NCBI GenBank assembly: GCA_021813745.1
Contig: JAKAJO010000134.1
Location: forward strand, 62,001 to 126,000
DNA length: 64,000 nucleotides
Source: Acidobacteriota bacterium
Lineage (GTDB): Bacteria; Acidobacteriota; Terriglobia; Terriglobales; Acidobacteriaceae
Direction: 5' to 3'
A program made the translations under genes and the position numbers. Of this stretch, positions 61,927-64,000 are shown piece after piece; position 1 is the first letter of the stretch, and every line of letters begins with the position of its first letter. The notes under the pieces are model-generated. The model did no database searches. It was given only the letters and a program-made list of their open reading frames with translations, and had not been told where the DNA came from.

Positions 61927-63078
61927 TCAGGTGTTGAGCTCCTGGGCTTCGCCAAGAGTCAGCTTAATGGTCATCTGCTTGCGTCCGCGAAGGATGGTGA
62001 TGGAGATGGTGTCGCCGGCCTGGTGCTTGTCCATGATGGCGCTGATGTCTTCAGGGCCGGTGACCTGCTGACCATCGATGGCGACGATGAGGTCGCCGCC
62101 GAGGACGATGGGCTGATTGCCGAGCCAGGCGGATTCATTGCCACCGCGGAGGCCGGCACGATCGGCGGCTCCGCCGGGGATGACCTTCTGAATGAGTACG
62201 CCGTAGTTTGCGGCGAGGCCCATCTGTTCTGCGAGATCGGGGCCGATGGCCAGTGAAACAATGCCCAGCGACGGACGGCGGACGCGGCCGTAGCGCGTGA
62301 GGTCGCCGAGAACGGCTTTGGCGGTGTTGATGGGAATGGCGAAGCCGATGCCTGCGTTCTGGTCAGCGTTGGAGAGAATCATGGTGTTGATGCCGATGAC
62401 GTCTCCGTGCGAGTTGAGGAGCGGCCCGCCGGAGTTGCCGGGATTGATGGCGGCATCGGTCTGGATGGCGTCTTCAATGGGCGCGCCGCTAGCGCCACGG
62501 ATGGAGCGGATGGAGCTGATGATGCCGCGGGTCATGGTGCCGCTGAGGCCGAAGGGATTGCCGATGGCATAGACCTCCTGTCCGACGGAGAGGCCCGACG
62601 AGTCTGCCAGGGTGACGGGCTGAAGACTGGGCGCATCAATTTGCAGTAGGGCGAGATCGTGGACCTTATCGGAGCCGACGACGGTGGCCTTGTAGCTGGT
62701 TTTGTTGCTGAGCGTGACCTGGATGCCGCGATTGGCGCCCTCGATGACGTGGTAGTTGGTGAGGACGTGCCCTGCCTTGTCGAGGATGAAGCCTGAACCC
62801 TGGCCCTCCTGCGGGACTGCACCGTAGAAAAAGTCGAAGACGACCTGGCGGGAGGTGATGTTGACGACCGAGGGCAGGACGCGCTTGTAGACCGCGATGT
62901 TATTCAGTTCGTCAGCATTGTATGCGGGCGCAGCTTCAGCCTCCGTGAGCTGGAGCGGCGAACTGGAACCGTGGCCGCCGAGGAAAGAGAAGTTGCCAAT
63001 GTGCGTGGGCAGATGGGTGGTGACATAGAGGAATCCACCCACAAGCAGAACGACCAGCAGAAACCGGCGCAGTTTCAT
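61927..63078 (-). CDS. DegP/HtrA-type periplasmic serine protease with PDZ domain
   Basis: About 383 residues. An N-terminal hydrophobic anchor or signal (FLLVVLLVGGFLYVTTHL) is followed by a trypsin-like domain with an intact triad: His110 (TNYHVIEG), Asp141 (DLALLQ) and Ser216 (NPGNSGGP). One PDZ domain (about 280-380) contains GVLIQKVIPGGAADRAGLRGG and GDLIVAIDGQQVTGPEDIS. It degrades or guards misfolded envelope proteins. The start is the ATG at 63078; a TTG at 63102 is in frame. The catalytic LADSSGLSVGQEVYAIGNPFG linker is typical of this family. Confidence 0.94.
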   Translation of the reverse strand: MKLRRFLLVVLLVGGFLYVTTHLPTHIGNFSFLGGHGSSSPLQLTEAEAAPAYNADELNNIAVYKRVLPSVVNITSRQVVFDFFYGAVPQEGQGSGFILDKAGHVLTNYHVIEGANRGIQVTLSNKTSYKATVVGSDKVHDLALLQIDAPSLQPVTLADSSGLSVGQEVYAIGNPFGLSGTMTRGIISSIRSIRGASGAPIEDAIQTDAAINPGNSGGPLLNSHGDVIGINTMILSNADQNAGIGFAIPINTAKAVLGDLTRYGRVRRPSLGIVSLAIGPDLAEQMGLAANYGVLIQKVIPGGAADRAGLRGGNESAWLGNQPIVLGGDLIVAIDGQQVTGPEDISAIMDKHQAGDTISITILRGRKQMTIKLTLGEAQELNT

Positions 63079-63167
63079 GATGCGTGATTTGACCTTTCTC
63101 AACGCAGATGCGGCTAGGCGCGGAACGATTCCCGTTGAAGAAAGTTCTGCGGCGGCCGCTTTCTATT

Positions 63168-63848
63168 TTAGAGAACGCCGGGGTTGCGGGCGTTGCTTCG
63201 GGATTTGAGAACGGCCCAAAGCTCTTCCACCTGAGCGCGCAGGGCGCCGAGATCGCTATCGTTTGCGAGGACGGCGTCAGCGCGGGCGGCTTTTTCGGAG
63301 TCGGGCATCTGGAAGGCGAGGCGTGAGCGGGCGTCGGCCTCGCCAGCGGGACCGGACTGTCCGGTGCGGGCGAGGTAGCGGGCGATTTTGAGGTCGTCGG
63401 GCGCGGTGACAACGATGAGGAAATCGATACGGTGGCGCAGGTCGGCGAAGATGGGGTTGCGGTCGCCGCGGGCATTGGCATCGCGCTCAACTTCAAGGAT
63501 GAGCGCGGAGACGACGACGGCGATCGCGTTGGGATTGCGCGCGAAGACCTGATCCATCCACTGGCGCTGGGCCTCAATGACGGCAGGATGGACGATGGCG
63601 TTGAGCTCGTCTATGCGGCCCTGGGCGAAGGCGAGTTTGGCGAGTGCGCCGCGGTTGAGGCGGCCATCGGGGCCGGCGACCTGCGGCCCAAAGGCGCGAA
63701 GAATCTGCTGGTAGACGGGCTGGCCGGGCTCCATGAGGGTCCGGCCGAAGTCGTCGGATTCGCTGACTTCGGCGCCGAGGGCGCGCAGCATCTCAGCAAC
63801 GGTGCTTTTGCCGCTGCCGAGACCGCCGGTGAGGCCGACGCGGAGCAT
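63168..63848 (-). CDS. coaE: Dephospho-CoA kinase
   Basis: A 226-residue enzyme phosphorylating dephospho-CoA to CoA, the last step of CoA synthesis. The Walker A motif GGLGSGKST (8-16) is followed by SDDFGRTLMEPGQPVYQQIL, RGALAKLAFAQGRIDELNAIVHPAV and the lid region RYLARTGQSGPAGEADARSRLAFQM. It is slightly longer than the family norm (about 200). The start is three bases after the folD stop, so the two form an operon. Confidence 0.96.
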   Translation of the reverse strand: MLRVGLTGGLGSGKSTVAEMLRALGAEVSESDDFGRTLMEPGQPVYQQILRAFGPQVAGPDGRLNRGALAKLAFAQGRIDELNAIVHPAVIEAQRQWMDQVFARNPNAIAVVVSALILEVERDANARGDRNPIFADLRHRIDFLIVVTAPDDLKIARYLARTGQSGPAGEADARSRLAFQMPDSEKAARADAVLANDSDLGALRAQVEELWAVLKSRSNARNPGVL

Positions 63849-63851
63849 GGG

Positions 63852-64000
63852 CTAGAGTCCCCGGCGCATTTTGGCGGCGCGGACGGTGTTGGCCATGAGC
63901 ATGGCGATGGTGAGCGGGCCGACGCCGCCAGGGACGGGCGTGTAGGCCGAGGCGAGCTCAAAGGCTTTGGGGTGCACGTCGCCGACGATGGTGGAGCCGC
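63852..64000 (-). CDS. folD: Bifunctional methylenetetrahydrofolate dehydrogenase/cyclohydrolase, C-terminal end (cut by window edge)
   Basis: Only the last 49 residues are visible: [13 protein letters not shown], then [31 protein letters not shown]. [15 protein letters not shown] is the FolD C-terminal signature. FolD oxidises methylene-THF to methenyl-THF and then formyl-THF, giving the one-carbon units used in purine synthesis; glyA, purL/F and metH in this window use the same pool. The stop lies three bases before the coaE start. Confidence 0.95.
   Translation of the reverse strand, partial: GSTIVGDVHPKAFELASAYTPVPGGVGPLTIAMLMANTVRAAKMRRGL

Overview
The window looks like a piece of an acidobacterial chromosome (Acidobacteriota, class Terriglobia, family Acidobacteriaceae; inference). 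The reasons are a high, even GC content, dense genes on both strands, and several gene types typical of soil acidobacteria: GH3/GH79/GH16 carbohydrases, a kinase-like/TonB fusion, a GH18-CE4-GT2 fusion and a 'membrane-anchored winged-helix-like' family. I see no phage, insertion sequence, CRISPR array, tRNA or rRNA. Both ends cut genes: ligA at the left and folD at the right.

Layout: 1-7.5 kb holds the start of ligA, a YdjM-type membrane protein, a DUF6580-like membrane protein, a DedA protein, and a TonB-like / TPR / ClC-channel cluster. 7.5-13.3 kb holds aconitase, pyruvate kinase (convergent, sharing a hairpin) and a YihY/BrkB membrane protein. 13.5-18.8 kb is a sugar-polymer locus: secreted GH3 beta-glucosidase, LacI-type regulator and secreted GH79 heparanase-like enzyme, with a good 18-bp operator-like palindrome before the GH79 gene. 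19.2-26 kb holds metH, a GH16 lipoprotein and purE-purK. 26.3-29.2 kb holds a methionine-rich lipoprotein and an alpha/beta hydrolase.

29.2-32.2 kb is the most unusual part: three closely spaced minus-strand genes encoding an exported tandem-repeat protein, an M23 endopeptidase and a degenerate kinase-like domain joined through one membrane segment to a TonB C-terminal domain. Next come a DUF1223 protein, glyA, and two secreted His/Gly-rich proteins, one of them five exact-length 14-residue repeats. 35.7-44 kb holds lipA, purL-purF, a fused MFS/spermidine-synthase-like protein and a cysteine synthase. 44.3-47.8 kb has an EF-G-like GTPase behind a hairpin-rich leader, a ferredoxin-NADP reductase and a small basic protein. 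47.8-57.2 kb holds a membrane-anchored regulator-like protein, a second GH3, a 1177-residue GH18/deacetylase/glycosyltransferase fusion and a GT-C-type membrane protein. 57.2-64 kb holds a LolA-like protein, a small membrane protein, serS, a haem-binding protein with a di-haem peroxidase, a DegP-type protease, coaE and the end of folD.

Together this is mostly core metabolism (purines, one-carbon and methionine, TCA/glycolysis, lipoate, CoA, tRNA charging) with accessory genes for degrading external glycans, making or exporting polysaccharide, and envelope energy coupling or remodelling. All calls come from reading motifs by eye; no database search was run.
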